Positions 52,662 to 60,676 of a stretch of 64,000 nucleotides of DNA are shown here, one piece after another. The stretch lies in contig NZ_JAJERB010000002.1 in the NCBI RefSeq assembly GCF_020685205.1, positions 496,001-560,000 on the forward strand, given 5' to 3'. The position numbers and the translations under genes are program-made. Under the pieces are notes generated by a model, which saw only the letters and a list, made by a program, of their open reading frames with translations, searched no databases and was not told the origin of the DNA. The DNA comes from Hymenobacter translucens. GTDB taxonomy: Bacteria; Bacteroidota; Bacteroidia; Cytophagales; Hymenobacteraceae. The stretch's first letter is position 1; each line of letters opens with the position of its first letter.

Positions 52662-55436
52662 CTAGAATTTGAAGTTGTAGGTGATAGACGGAATCGGCTG
52701 CCCGAAGATGGACAGCTTGTAGCCCTTGATCTGGCCGTTTTCCGACTTGAAATAGATCGAGTAAGGATTCCGGCGCCCCGTCAGGTTATACACGCCCACC
52801 GTCCAGGAGCTATGGGCCAGCTTTTTGATTTTGTGGTTGCCTTCGATGTTCACGCCCACGTCGAGGCGCAGGTAGTCGGGCACCCGGTAGGCGTTGCGGT
52901 CGGAGTACAGCACGCGCATCGAGTTGCCCACGTAATATTTCGCCAGGGGCAGGGTGATGGGCCGGCCGGTGCTGTAAGTGAAGTTGGTGGACGTGCTGAA
53001 GCGGCGGCTGAAGCGGTAGTTGCCCACCACCGTCACATCGTGGGGCTTGTCGAAGTTGCTGGGGTAGTAGCTGCCCCCGTTGATCATGTCCGACGTCGTA
53101 GCCGCGTTGACGCGCACCAGGGACCGGGAGTAAGTGTAGCTAACCCAGCCGTTAAGCTTGCCGGTCAGCTTCTTCACCATCACCTCGACCCCGTACGACT
53201 GGCCCAGCGCGTTGATGACGTCGGTTTCGATGTGGTGGTTGAGCAGCAGCGACGCCCCGCTCTTGTAGTCGACAAAGTCGCGGGAAGACTTGTAGTACGC
53301 CTCCACCGAGCCCTCGATGGTGTTCGACTTGAAGTTGCGGTAGTAGCCGATGGAGGTTTGGTCGCCCACCTGGGGGCGGATGTGCGAGTCGCTCAGCTTC
53401 CAGATGTCGACCGGCGAAACTGAGGCGGTGTTGGACAGCTGGTGAATGTACTGCCGGGTGCGGTTGTAGCTGACTTTCACCGACGAGTTCTCCGTGAGTG
53501 AGTAGCGTGCCGAGGCCCGGTACTCGGGGCCGTGGTAGGAAGCCAGCACCTTGCCCCGCTGGTAACGGACGGTGTCGGTGATGGAGCCTTCGGTGCGCGA
53601 CTCGCCCGGGGCGTAGCGGTACACCTCCCGGGGGCCCAGGGCCTGGTAGAAGGAGTAGCGCAGCCCTACCGACACCGACAGCCGGGGGCTGATGTCAATC
53701 TTATCGGAAGCGTAGATAGCGCTTTCCAGCGCCCGTTCCCGGTCCAGCAGGTCCGGCTTTACCAGGGAGGCCCCGCCGACGGGGCGCAGGCTGCCCGGAG
53801 AAATGTTGTAGAACTGGGTGCTGACCCCGGCATCGATGGTGTGCTTGGCGCTGGGGAAGTAGCTGAAGTCGGCGCGCAGGGCGGGCTGGTCGATGCTGTA
53901 CTTCAGCTGGGAGGCGTTGACTTCGTTGCGCGAGTTGGTAACGTCGTACTCGTAGTGGCTGTAGGTACCGGTCAGCACGCCGTAAAGCTGGTTGTTGACG
54001 TTGTGGCGCCACTTCACGCTGGCGTTCTGGTTGAGGTAGTGGTACGCCGTGTCGCCGGCCAGCCGGAACCGGTCGGAGCTCATGTAGCCGGTGGCGTACA
54101 CGGTGTTCTTCTCGTTTACCTCGTGGCTGGCGTGGGCCGTCAGGTCGTAGAACATGGCCGAGCTTTGCTTGAGGCCGGGGCTCGACAGGCGGTGCAGAAT
54201 CCAGTCGGAGTAGCTGCTGCGCCCACTGATGAAAAAGGCGCTGCGGTCCTTCAGAATCGGGCCTTCCAGGGTCAGGCGGCTGGTCAGCGGACCAATGCCG
54301 CCGGAGCCGGCAAACTTCTTCTTGTTGCCTTCCCGGGTGGTGATGTCGAGCACCGACGACAGCCGCCCGCCGTACTTGGCCGGAATGGCGCTTTTATAGA
54401 GCTCCACGCCCTGTAGGATGTCGGGGTTGAAGGCCGAGAAAAAGCCAAACAGGTGGGACGGGTTGTAGATGATGGCGTCGTTAAACAAGATCAGGTTCTG
54501 GTCGGTGGCCCCGCCGCGCACGTTCAGGCCCGTGCTGCCCTCACCCACGCTTTTCACGCCGGGCAAGGTCAGCACCACCCGCAGGATGTCGGTCTCGCCG
54601 AAGGCCGTAGGCACCTGCCGCATGGTTTTGATGTCGAGCTTTTCCAGTCCCATCTGCATGCCCGACACGTTCCGGTCCTTCTCCGCCTCAATCACGACTT
54701 CGCGGAGCGGGATGATGTCCTCCTCCACCTCGATTTCCAGCTTGCCGTCGGCCCGCACGACCACCTGGCGCTTGGTGTTCTTGATGCCCACGCCCCGAAC
54801 CTTCAGGTCGTAGCGGCCCACCGGCAGCGTGAGCGAGTAGGAGCCGAACTGGTCGGTGCTGGTCCCGATGTTGGGCGACTCGATGTACACGGCCGCGCCG
54901 ATGACCGGCTCCCCGGTTTTCTGCTGCCGGACGTGTCCGGCCAGGGTGGCTTTGCCCTTACTGGAGCCCGCCGCGCCGATTTCATGGACCTTATACTCCG
55001 AGGCGCTTACCTCGCGGGGCCGGTCCGGGCTCTGCTCCAGGGTGGGGTCGTCGGGTCGGGCCGTGGCGGCAGAACTGGCCGGGGCCGGCTGAAAGAACAG
55101 GCTGGACAGGTCGGTCTGGGGCATGTCGCCGGTAAAGACGAACACCCGGTTTTCCTCATCCGCGACAAAATGAAAGCCGGTGTTCTGCAGGGCTTGCTCC
55201 ACCACTGCCCGCACCGGCTGATTCTGCACCTGCAGGGTGATAAGCAGACTGTCCACGACAGTCGGGTCGAAAAAGAACCGGACGGGCGCCTGGGCCTCAA
55301 TCTGACTGGCAAACTGCTCGAACGGCGCGCGGGTAAAGGTGCCGCTGACCAGCTTCTCAGCCGGCTGCTGCCCGTAAACCGGCCTCCCGCTCAGGAGTAA
55401 GATCACGCCAATAAGTAAAAGGTACGCATGCTTCAT
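52662..55436 (-). CDS. TonB-dependent receptor with STN and CarboxypepD-like domains
   Basis: A 924-aa outer-membrane receptor. It starts with a signal peptide (about 1-22), an STN domain (about 28-110, FTRAPFEQFASQIEAQAP), a low-complexity linker, a carboxypeptidase-regulatory-like beta domain (about 165-245, LAGHVRQQKTGEPVIGAAVY), a plug (about 265-370, LPGVKSVGEGSTGLNVRGGA) and a barrel to the last phenylalanine (SITYNFKF). The STN domain often sends a signal to an anti-sigma factor, but no sigma/anti-sigma pair is near. It is the second gene of a four-gene operon with a 250-aa protein before it, and DUF4249 and MG2-like genes after it. The substrate is not known. Confidence 0.94.
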   Translation of the reverse strand: MKHAYLLLIGVILLLSGRPVYGQQPAEKLVSGTFTRAPFEQFASQIEAQAPVRFFFDPTVVDSLLITLQVQNQPVRAVVEQALQNTGFHFVADEENRVFVFTGDMPQTDLSSLFFQPAPASSAATARPDDPTLEQSPDRPREVSASEYKVHEIGAAGSSKGKATLAGHVRQQKTGEPVIGAAVYIESPNIGTSTDQFGSYSLTLPVGRYDLKVRGVGIKNTKRQVVVRADGKLEIEVEEDIIPLREVVIEAEKDRNVSGMQMGLEKLDIKTMRQVPTAFGETDILRVVLTLPGVKSVGEGSTGLNVRGGATDQNLILFNDAIIYNPSHLFGFFSAFNPDILQGVELYKSAIPAKYGGRLSSVLDITTREGNKKKFAGSGGIGPLTSRLTLEGPILKDRSAFFISGRSSYSDWILHRLSSPGLKQSSAMFYDLTAHASHEVNEKNTVYATGYMSSDRFRLAGDTAYHYLNQNASVKWRHNVNNQLYGVLTGTYSHYEYDVTNSRNEVNASQLKYSIDQPALRADFSYFPSAKHTIDAGVSTQFYNISPGSLRPVGGASLVKPDLLDRERALESAIYASDKIDISPRLSVSVGLRYSFYQALGPREVYRYAPGESRTEGSITDTVRYQRGKVLASYHGPEYRASARYSLTENSSVKVSYNRTRQYIHQLSNTASVSPVDIWKLSDSHIRPQVGDQTSIGYYRNFKSNTIEGSVEAYYKSSRDFVDYKSGASLLLNHHIETDVINALGQSYGVEVMVKKLTGKLNGWVSYTYSRSLVRVNAATTSDMINGGSYYPSNFDKPHDVTVVGNYRFSRRFSTSTNFTYSTGRPITLPLAKYYVGNSMRVLYSDRNAYRVPDYLRLDVGVNIEGNHKIKKLAHSSWTVGVYNLTGRRNPYSIYFKSENGQIKGYKLSIFGQPIPSITYNFKF

Positions 55437-55497
55437 TAATGGGTCGGAAATAGCAATAGGCGAAGAAGAGCAGTACCGGGTAGGCCCGGCAAAAAGG

Positions 55498-56250
55498 TTA
55501 TTGGGCGGTCAGCATATTGTAGTGGCGGGCCAGCTCGACCAGGCTGGCTTCGAAGTAGGTGCTGCTGAACTTCAGCTGCCGGTCCCGGATAAACTTCTGC
55601 ATCTCGGGGGCTTTGTCGGCAAACAGGCGCATGGCCGCACCCTTCCGGCTGATGGCGTAGTAGCGCCCCGCCCTCTGCAGGTACAGCCGGTCGATGGAAA
55701 TAAACTCCACGTCGACGTAGTTCTGGTTTATTTTCTCCTGCTGCCGCTTCGCGCGCTTGGCCAGCACCTGTACGCGGCCTTCCGCCAGCACCTCGTAGTA
55801 GCCGGTGCGGAGCACGCGGCGGCTGGCGCTGTCGGCTACCAGCCGCACGAAGCGGTGGTCGTTGAGGGTAAAGCTCCGCACGTTTTCGTTGATCAGGTGC
55901 AGGGTCAGCGGACTGGTAGGGTGCTTGAGCACCACCTGGTCGCGCACGACGTCATAGGCCAGGGGCACAGCCGTAAAGTGCAGGTCGTTGTAGTACACGT
56001 TGCCCGGCTGCCGCTCCGGCGTCAGGAAAAACTGGTGGCCGGTGCGGGTGTGGTAGCGGCGGGAATAGTCGACGTACTCCGGGCCGTTGTAAAGCTGCGG
56101 ATGGCTGACAAACGAGTTGGTGTACTGCTGCTGAATAGCTTCGGCTGAGGTAGCCAGCGCTGCTTCCGGGGTGGTTTTCTGGGCCAGGGCCAGGGAATTA
56201 AGCCCGAGCGCGCCTCCCAGCGCAAGCAGGGTGGCAACAAGTATTTTCAT
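55498..56250 (-). CDS. Exported protein of unknown function, first gene of the receptor operon
   Basis: A 250-aa protein with a signal peptide ending LNSLALAQ (about residue 24) when read from the ATG complementary to 56248-56250. The frame is open 35 codons further upstream, but without a signal. The body contains YNDLHFTAVPLAYDVVRDQV and VDVEFISIDRLYLQRAGRYY; many short strands and basic residues suggest a periplasmic or outer-membrane-associated beta protein. I recognise no family. It ends 61 bp before the TonB receptor gene on the same strand, so it is probably part of that operon. Confidence 0.75.
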   Translation of the reverse strand: MKILVATLLALGGALGLNSLALAQKTTPEAALATSAEAIQQQYTNSFVSHPQLYNGPEYVDYSRRYHTRTGHQFFLTPERQPGNVYYNDLHFTAVPLAYDVVRDQVVLKHPTSPLTLHLINENVRSFTLNDHRFVRLVADSASRRVLRTGYYEVLAEGRVQVLAKRAKRQQEKINQNYVDVEFISIDRLYLQRAGRYYAISRKGAAMRLFADKAPEMQKFIRDRQLKFSSTYFEASLVELARHYNMLTAQ

Positions 56251-56425
56251 GACGAAGGATACGGTACAGCTAAATGATCTGGTCCGGGAATAACGGCTGC
56301 GCCAGGCAGTCAGGAATAAAGGTGCCCCGAATAAGCACTCAATATAAGACATCAAAGCTCAGCCGGCCGCGCACCGGGCGGCAGCGTATGTTCGCTGCCC
56401 GTCCCGGTTATGCGTATGGGCTTGG

Positions 56426-57022
56426 ATGCGCTACGTTTCGCTCGACCTGGAAACTACCGGCGGCCATGCCGATCGGCATCAGATTATTGAGTTGGCCGCG
56501 GTGGTTGAAGACACCCGGAATGTATTGCCGCTGGCCGAGCTGCCCGCATTTCGCCGGGTAGTACGCCATGCCGAATACGTCGGTACGGCCGGGGCGCTGG
56601 CCCTCAACGCGGGCCTGCTGGCCGAGCTGGCCCGCAAAGACGAAAACCCGGAACTGTGTACGCCGGCCGAACTGGTGCCGCAGCTGCGGGCGTTTCTGGT
56701 GCAGCAGAACTTCCGGCCCGACAAGCACGACTGTGTGGTGGTCACGCTGGCCGGGAAGAACATCGGCCCGTTTGATATTCCGTTTCTGCGGCACCTGGCC
56801 GGCTGGGGCACCCTGGTGCGCAACGAGCCCGCCTTGCTGGACCCGGCCTGCTTTTACCTGAACTGGCGCAAGGATACCCGCCTGCCCACCATGAGCATCT
56901 GCAAAGCCCGCGCCCACTTCCCCGACGACTCCGTGGCGCACCAGGCCCTGGCCGATGCGCTGGACGTTGTTCAGCTGCTCCGCCCGTTCTACGAGCGGCC
57001 TTTTTACAAGGAAGTGAAATGA
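56426..57022 (+). CDS. DEDDh 3'-5' exonuclease (DnaQ-like)
   Basis: A 198-aa exonuclease of the DEDDh class. The motifs are visible: Exo I LDLETTG (D7, E9), Exo II GKNIGPFDIPFLRH, and Exo III HQALADALDVV with the histidine and aspartate. It could be an RNase T-, oligoribonuclease- or DnaQ-epsilon-like enzyme; size and lack of other domains do not decide. It may trim RNA or DNA ends in the cytoplasm. It stands alone, with a bidirectional terminator downstream that also serves the TPM protein gene. Confidence 0.86.
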   Translation: MRYVSLDLETTGGHADRHQIIELAAVVEDTRNVLPLAELPAFRRVVRHAEYVGTAGALALNAGLLAELARKDENPELCTPAELVPQLRAFLVQQNFRPDKHDCVVVTLAGKNIGPFDIPFLRHLAGWGTLVRNEPALLDPACFYLNWRKDTRLPTMSICKARAHFPDDSVAHQALADALDVVQLLRPFYERPFYKEVK

Positions 57023-57098
57023 TGAGCAGGCGAAGTGGTAGGTTCTGGTTCGAACGGCGAGAATAGGGCTTTCATGAGCGGGCGCTGAACACATAGCA

Positions 57099-57133
57099 AA
57101 AAGCCCCAACGTCATTCCGACGCGGGGGCTTTT
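57099..57133. terminator. Bidirectional terminator
   Basis: AAAAGCCCC (57099-57107) pairs with GGGGCTTTT (57125-57133), with GTC and GAC extending the stem inside. It lies between the convergent exonuclease and TPM protein genes. Confidence 0.85.
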
Positions 57134-57238
57134 GACTTTTTAACACAAGAAAGCGGACCGGGACGAAATTTGGCCGTCAGGCAGAGGTTGCCTGGCACGA
57201 ACAGTTGCCGAGCCCAAACCCGGCATACCACCAGTGCG

Positions 57239-58084
57239 CTACCAGCTGCCGCTGGCCCCACCGCCGCCGGAGCTGCCCCCGCCGAAGCCGCCGAAGCCAC
57301 CGCCACCGCCACCGCCACCACCAAATCCACCGCCAAAGCCGCCACCGCCGCCAAACACCCCGCGGCCGCCACTGAAGTCGCCGAAGATGATGGGGGGAAT
57401 GAACATGCCGCCGCTGCCGCGGTTGCGGCCGCCGCCTTTGCCTCCCCCGCGGGAGCGGAGCAGGATGAACAGAATAATGGCGCCGATAATCAGCCAGAAG
57501 CGCCAGCCCGAGCCGCTGCCATCGGTGGAGCGGGGGCGGGGCATCTGCTCCGGGTCGGCTTTGTACTCACCCCGGGCCAGGGCAATCAGCTGGTCGGTAC
57601 CGCGGTCCAGACCCTCGTAGTAGCGCTCCTGCTGAAATGCCGGAGTCATGGTGTTGGAGATGATGCGCTTGGCCAGGGCGTCGGGAATGGCGCCTTCCAG
57701 GCCGTAGCCCGTTTGAATGCGCACCTTGCGCTCCTGCTGGCTGAGCAGCACCAGCACGCCATTGTTGTTGCCTTTTTGCCCGATGCCCCAGCTTTCATAA
57801 AGCTGCTGGGAATAGTCGGCAATTTCCTGGCCGCCCATGCTGGGCACTATTACGACTGCAATCTGGGAAGAGGTGGAGTCGTTGTAGGCCACGAGCTTGC
57901 GCTCCAGGGCATCTTCCTCGTCGGGGCGCAGCAGGCCCGCCAGGTCATTGACCAGGCGGGGTGGGTTGGGCCGGGGCGGTATCTTGCCGTCCTGGGCCTG
58001 GAGAAGCCCGGGAAAGCTGAACAGTAGCAGGAACAGGAGCGAAGCCAGCCAGGGGCGGAGCCGCAGTGAGAGGAGCCGGTTCAT
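57239..58084 (-). CDS. TPM domain membrane protein with glycine-rich tail
   Basis: A 281-aa protein of the TPM family. It has a signal peptide (about 1-31), the TPM domain (about 45-165, VNDLAGLLRPDEEDALERKL, SQIAVVIVPSMGGQEIADYS, then VRIQTGYGLEGAIPDA), a single membrane helix (about 188-205), and a long tail of GGGG/GGFGG repeats to the end. TPM domains are reported as acid phosphatase-like or photosystem-repair proteins; in bacteria they often sit beside LemA. Its start overlaps the stop of the next TPM gene by 4 bp (ATGA), so they are translated together. The glycine tail may mediate interaction. Confidence 0.88.
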   Translation of the reverse strand: MNRLLSLRLRPWLASLLFLLLFSFPGLLQAQDGKIPPRPNPPRLVNDLAGLLRPDEEDALERKLVAYNDSTSSQIAVVIVPSMGGQEIADYSQQLYESWGIGQKGNNNGVLVLLSQQERKVRIQTGYGLEGAIPDALAKRIISNTMTPAFQQERYYEGLDRGTDQLIALARGEYKADPEQMPRPRSTDGSGSGWRFWLIIGAIILFILLRSRGGGKGGGRNRGSGGMFIPPIIFGDFSGGRGVFGGGGGFGGGFGGGGGGGGGFGGFGGGSSGGGGASGSW

Positions 58085-58536
58085 ACCTTGGGCGGGGCCG
58101 GCTTGCCGTACGAAATAGTGTCGTCGAGCTCGTTGCGGTCGGTGGTGGCGTCGTAGGGGAAGTACTTCTGCAGTTGCTCGCCCACCATCTTCACGCCCTT
58201 TTCCAGGCCGGTTACGTAGTCCTCGGCCCGGAAATGGTTAAGCACCGTTTCCTTGGTGATTTCCCAGAAGTCGTCGGACACGGCGGCATTGATGGCCGCG
58301 TCGCCGATAACGGCGAACTGCCGGGCCTGCCAGGCCAGGTAAAACAGCACGCCGTTGCGCAGCTCCGTGCGGTGCATGTTGAGATCGGCAAATACCTGCG
58401 CGGCCCTGTCCAGGGGTTCGGGCGTGGGGCAGACGTCTTCGAGGTGCACCCGGATTTCGCCGGAGGTGGTGATTTCCGCCTGCCGGATAGCAGCAACCAG
58501 CCGGGCTTCCTGCTCCGGGGTGAGGGGGTTAGTCAT
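58081..58536 (-). CDS. Second TPM domain protein
   Basis: A 151-aa protein containing one TPM domain (LTPEQEARLVAAIRQAEITT, GEIRVHLEDVCP, then GVLFYLAWQARQFAVIGDAA and ELRNGV). It lacks the signal peptide and the membrane helix of its neighbour; a hydrophobic strand is part of the domain. Known pairs of TPM genes with LemA suggest that the three proteins work together at the membrane, but no activity is established. The gene ends in ATGA overlap with the longer TPM gene and lies 102 bp after the LemA gene, with a long inverted repeat in between. Confidence 0.86.
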   Translation of the reverse strand: MTNPLTPEQEARLVAAIRQAEITTSGEIRVHLEDVCPTPEPLDRAAQVFADLNMHRTELRNGVLFYLAWQARQFAVIGDAAINAAVSDDFWEITKETVLNHFRAEDYVTGLEKGVKMVGEQLQKYFPYDATTDRNELDDTISYGKPAPPKV

Positions 58537-58558
58537 AGGTCTGGGGGCTTGGGGTCTC

Positions 58559-58629
58559 GGGGTCTTGGGGTCTTCGATTTTATGTTCTAAAGCAGAACAA
58601 AGACCAAGAACCTAAGACCCCAAGACCCC
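58559..58629. repeat. Intergenic palindrome of GGGGTCTT units, copy 1
   Basis: GGGGTCTTGGGGTCTT at 58559-58574 and AAGACCCCAAGACCCC at 58614-58629 form a perfect 16-bp inverted repeat. The 39-bp centre contains a second hairpin, TGTTCT/AGAACA (58583-58588 with 58594-58599). Further GGGGTCT-like units (58541-58558) extend the left side. It lies between the lemA and TPM genes. A related copy is at 62568-62702. Confidence 0.75.
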
Positions 58630-58638
58630 ATTAACCAA

Positions 58639-59217
58639 TTAGAACTGAACGGTCGGAGCTTTCTGCGAAGCGGCGTCGGCCTCGAAGTAGGGCTTCTCCT
58701 TAAAGCCGAACATGCCCGCGAACAGGTTATTGGGGAAGGAGCGGATGTAGCCGTTGTAGTCGTTGGTGACCGTGTTGAACTTGTTGCGCTCCACGTTGAT
58801 GCGGTTTTCCGTGCCCTCGATCTGGGCCTGCAGCTCCTGGAAGTTGGCGTTGGCCTTCAGCTCGGGGTAGTTTTCCGAAACCGCCAGCAGCCGACCCAGC
58901 CCGGAGCTGATCTGGCCCTGGGCTTCCTGGAACCGCTTAATGTTCTCCGGCGTCAGGTTCTCGGGCGACACCTGTACGCTGGTAGCCTTGGCCCGGGCCT
59001 CAATCACGTCGGTCAGCGTCGACTTCTCGAAGTTGGCGGCGCCCTTCACGGTGTTCACCAGGTTGGGAATCAAGTCGGCGCGGCGCTGGTAGGCACTTTG
59101 CACGTTGGCCCACTGGCCTTTCACGGCCTGGTCCTTCGTTACCATGGAGTTGTAGCCGCAGGACGATTGGGAGAGCAGGATAACCAGGCCAGCGAAATAG
59201 AGGAGAAAGCGTTTCAT
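58639..59217 (-). CDS. lemA: LemA family lipoprotein
   Basis: A 192-aa LemA-type protein. A signal ends in a lipobox SSC (C20), followed by VKGQWANVQSAYQRRADLIP and LVNTVKGAANFEKSTLTDVI, the highly conserved helical hairpin of the family. The C-terminal half continues as helices with NFQELQAQIEGTENRINVER and FPNNLFAGMFGFKEKPYFEA. LemA proteins are small membrane-linked helical proteins of unknown activity, often encoded with TPM proteins as here. First gene of the group on this strand. Confidence 0.93.
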   Translation of the reverse strand: MKRFLLYFAGLVILLSQSSCGYNSMVTKDQAVKGQWANVQSAYQRRADLIPNLVNTVKGAANFEKSTLTDVIEARAKATSVQVSPENLTPENIKRFQEAQGQISSGLGRLLAVSENYPELKANANFQELQAQIEGTENRINVERNKFNTVTNDYNGYIRSFPNNLFAGMFGFKEKPYFEADAASQKAPTVQF

Positions 59218-59436
59218 GAGAGGAAAAAAAGGTGAGGGGAAAGGATATGCAAGGATAGCTATTGGTTTGATGATTTAAGTTAACGACCGGCTGCCGCCCG
59301 CGTTGCAACGTTGCTCATCGCCCGCAATTCTACCCCTGCACCGCAGCAACGTACGAATTCAGGTGCCGGCGGTTGTGCGCGGCGCTTGCTGGCGTTCTAA
59401 TGACTATTTTGCGGCCTTACGCTACGTCAGCTGTTC

Positions 59437-60432
59437 ATGAAAGCCATCATTCCCGTCGCCGGCATTGGTTCGCGCCTGCGTCCCCACACCCACACCCAGC
59501 CCAAGTCGCTGGTTCCGGTGGCCGGCAACACCATTCTGGGCCACATTATCGACCGTCTCCGGGCGGCCGGTATCGAAGAGTTCGTGTTCATCATCGGCTA
59601 CCTGGGCGAGAAGGTCGAAAGCTACGTGCGCCGCTACTACCCCGAGCTGCAAAGCACGTTTGTGGTGCAGGAACCCCGCGAAGGCATCGGCCACGCCCTG
59701 TGGCTGGCCCGCGAAACGTTCCGGCACGAGCAGGGCGGCATCCTGATCATGCTCGGCGACACCATCGTGGACGTGGACCTACCCGAGCTGCTGCGCGCGC
59801 CCGGCAATGTGCTGGCCGTAAAGGAAGTGAAAACGCCTTCTCTGTTCGGTCTGGTTGAAACCTCCGCCGGTGGCCGCGTTACGAAAGTGGTGGAGAAGCC
59901 CCGGATTCCGAAGTCGAACTTTGCCCTGGTGGGTTTGTACAAGATCGAAAACCCCGCCTGGCTGGCCTCGGCCCTGGAGCGCATCATCGACGAGGACCTG
60001 CGCACCCATCACGAGTTTCAGCTTACCGATGCGCTGATGCTGATGATTCAGGAAGGCGCCGAGATGACCACCACGCCGGTCGACAACTGGTTTGACTGCG
60101 GCCGGAAAGAGTCGTTGCTCGAAGCCAATGCCAAGCTGCTGAACCGCCCGGAGTTTACGAGCGACTACCCCGAGTTTCCGGATACCATTATCATCCCGCC
60201 GGTCAGCATCGGCCGCGACTGCCAGATTTCCCATTCCATTATCGGGCCCAACGTAGCCATCGGCGACCGGACCATCGTGAAGAACACCATCCTGAGCGAC
60301 TCCATCATCGGCTCGTACTCCGAGCTGCGCCAGGCCGTGCTGCACGACTGCATCGTGGGGTCGGACGCCTCGTTCCGCGGCCTGAATCACAGCCTGAACA
60401 TCGGCGACAACACCGAAATCGACTACAGCTAA
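59437..60432 (+). CDS. Sugar-phosphate nucleotidyltransferase
   Basis: A 331-aa nucleotidyltransferase of the RmlA/GalU fold. It starts with MKAIIPVAGIGSRLRPHTHT followed by QPKSLVPVAG, the nucleotide-binding loop with the catalytic arginine and lysine. Later come VVEKPRIPKSNFALVGLYKI and, at the end, a short left-handed beta-helix (SIGRDCQISHSIIGPNVAIG, then VKNTILSDSIIGSYSE). It makes an activated sugar (NDP-glucose or NDP-mannose type) for polysaccharide or glycan synthesis. No other sugar genes are near. A TATTTTGC element at 59405-59412 might be the -7 part of its promoter. Confidence 0.9.
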   Translation: MKAIIPVAGIGSRLRPHTHTQPKSLVPVAGNTILGHIIDRLRAAGIEEFVFIIGYLGEKVESYVRRYYPELQSTFVVQEPREGIGHALWLARETFRHEQGGILIMLGDTIVDVDLPELLRAPGNVLAVKEVKTPSLFGLVETSAGGRVTKVVEKPRIPKSNFALVGLYKIENPAWLASALERIIDEDLRTHHEFQLTDALMLMIQEGAEMTTTPVDNWFDCGRKESLLEANAKLLNRPEFTSDYPEFPDTIIIPPVSIGRDCQISHSIIGPNVAIGDRTIVKNTILSDSIIGSYSELRQAVLHDCIVGSDASFRGLNHSLNIGDNTEIDYS

Positions 60433-60458
60433 AGGCTGTGCTAACCCTGGCGGGAAGT

Positions 60459-60498
60459 CCCGGCGCCTCACTGTTGCAGCAGGGCGCCGGGGCTTTTT
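60459..60498 (+). terminator. Terminator of the nucleotidyltransferase gene
   Basis: CCCGGCGCC (60459-60467) pairs with GGCGCCGGG (60483-60491), followed by GCTTTTT. The loop is 15 nt. Confidence 0.78.
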
Positions 60499-60676
60499 AG
60501 TTTTAGCCAGCGGTGCTAACAAGCTGATCCGCAGACGCGATAGGGCGGGGGTAGTCCTATATGTGGTTTTCGTAATAAAATTTCATAGCCTTACGGGCGT
60601 TCCGCCCACAACCTGCCGGGCCTCCCGGCAGTACGCACAGGGCGACGCGCGTCGACTCCTACTTACTCCGTACCGA

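Noticed and set aside
57040-57065. GGTTCGAAC resembling a tRNA T-arm
   Set aside because: The flanking bases do not form a 5-bp T stem and no cloverleaf fits.
57240-57420. Simple-sequence CCGCCA/GCCGCC tract as a microsatellite
   Set aside because: It codes for the glycine-rich tail of a TPM protein in frame.
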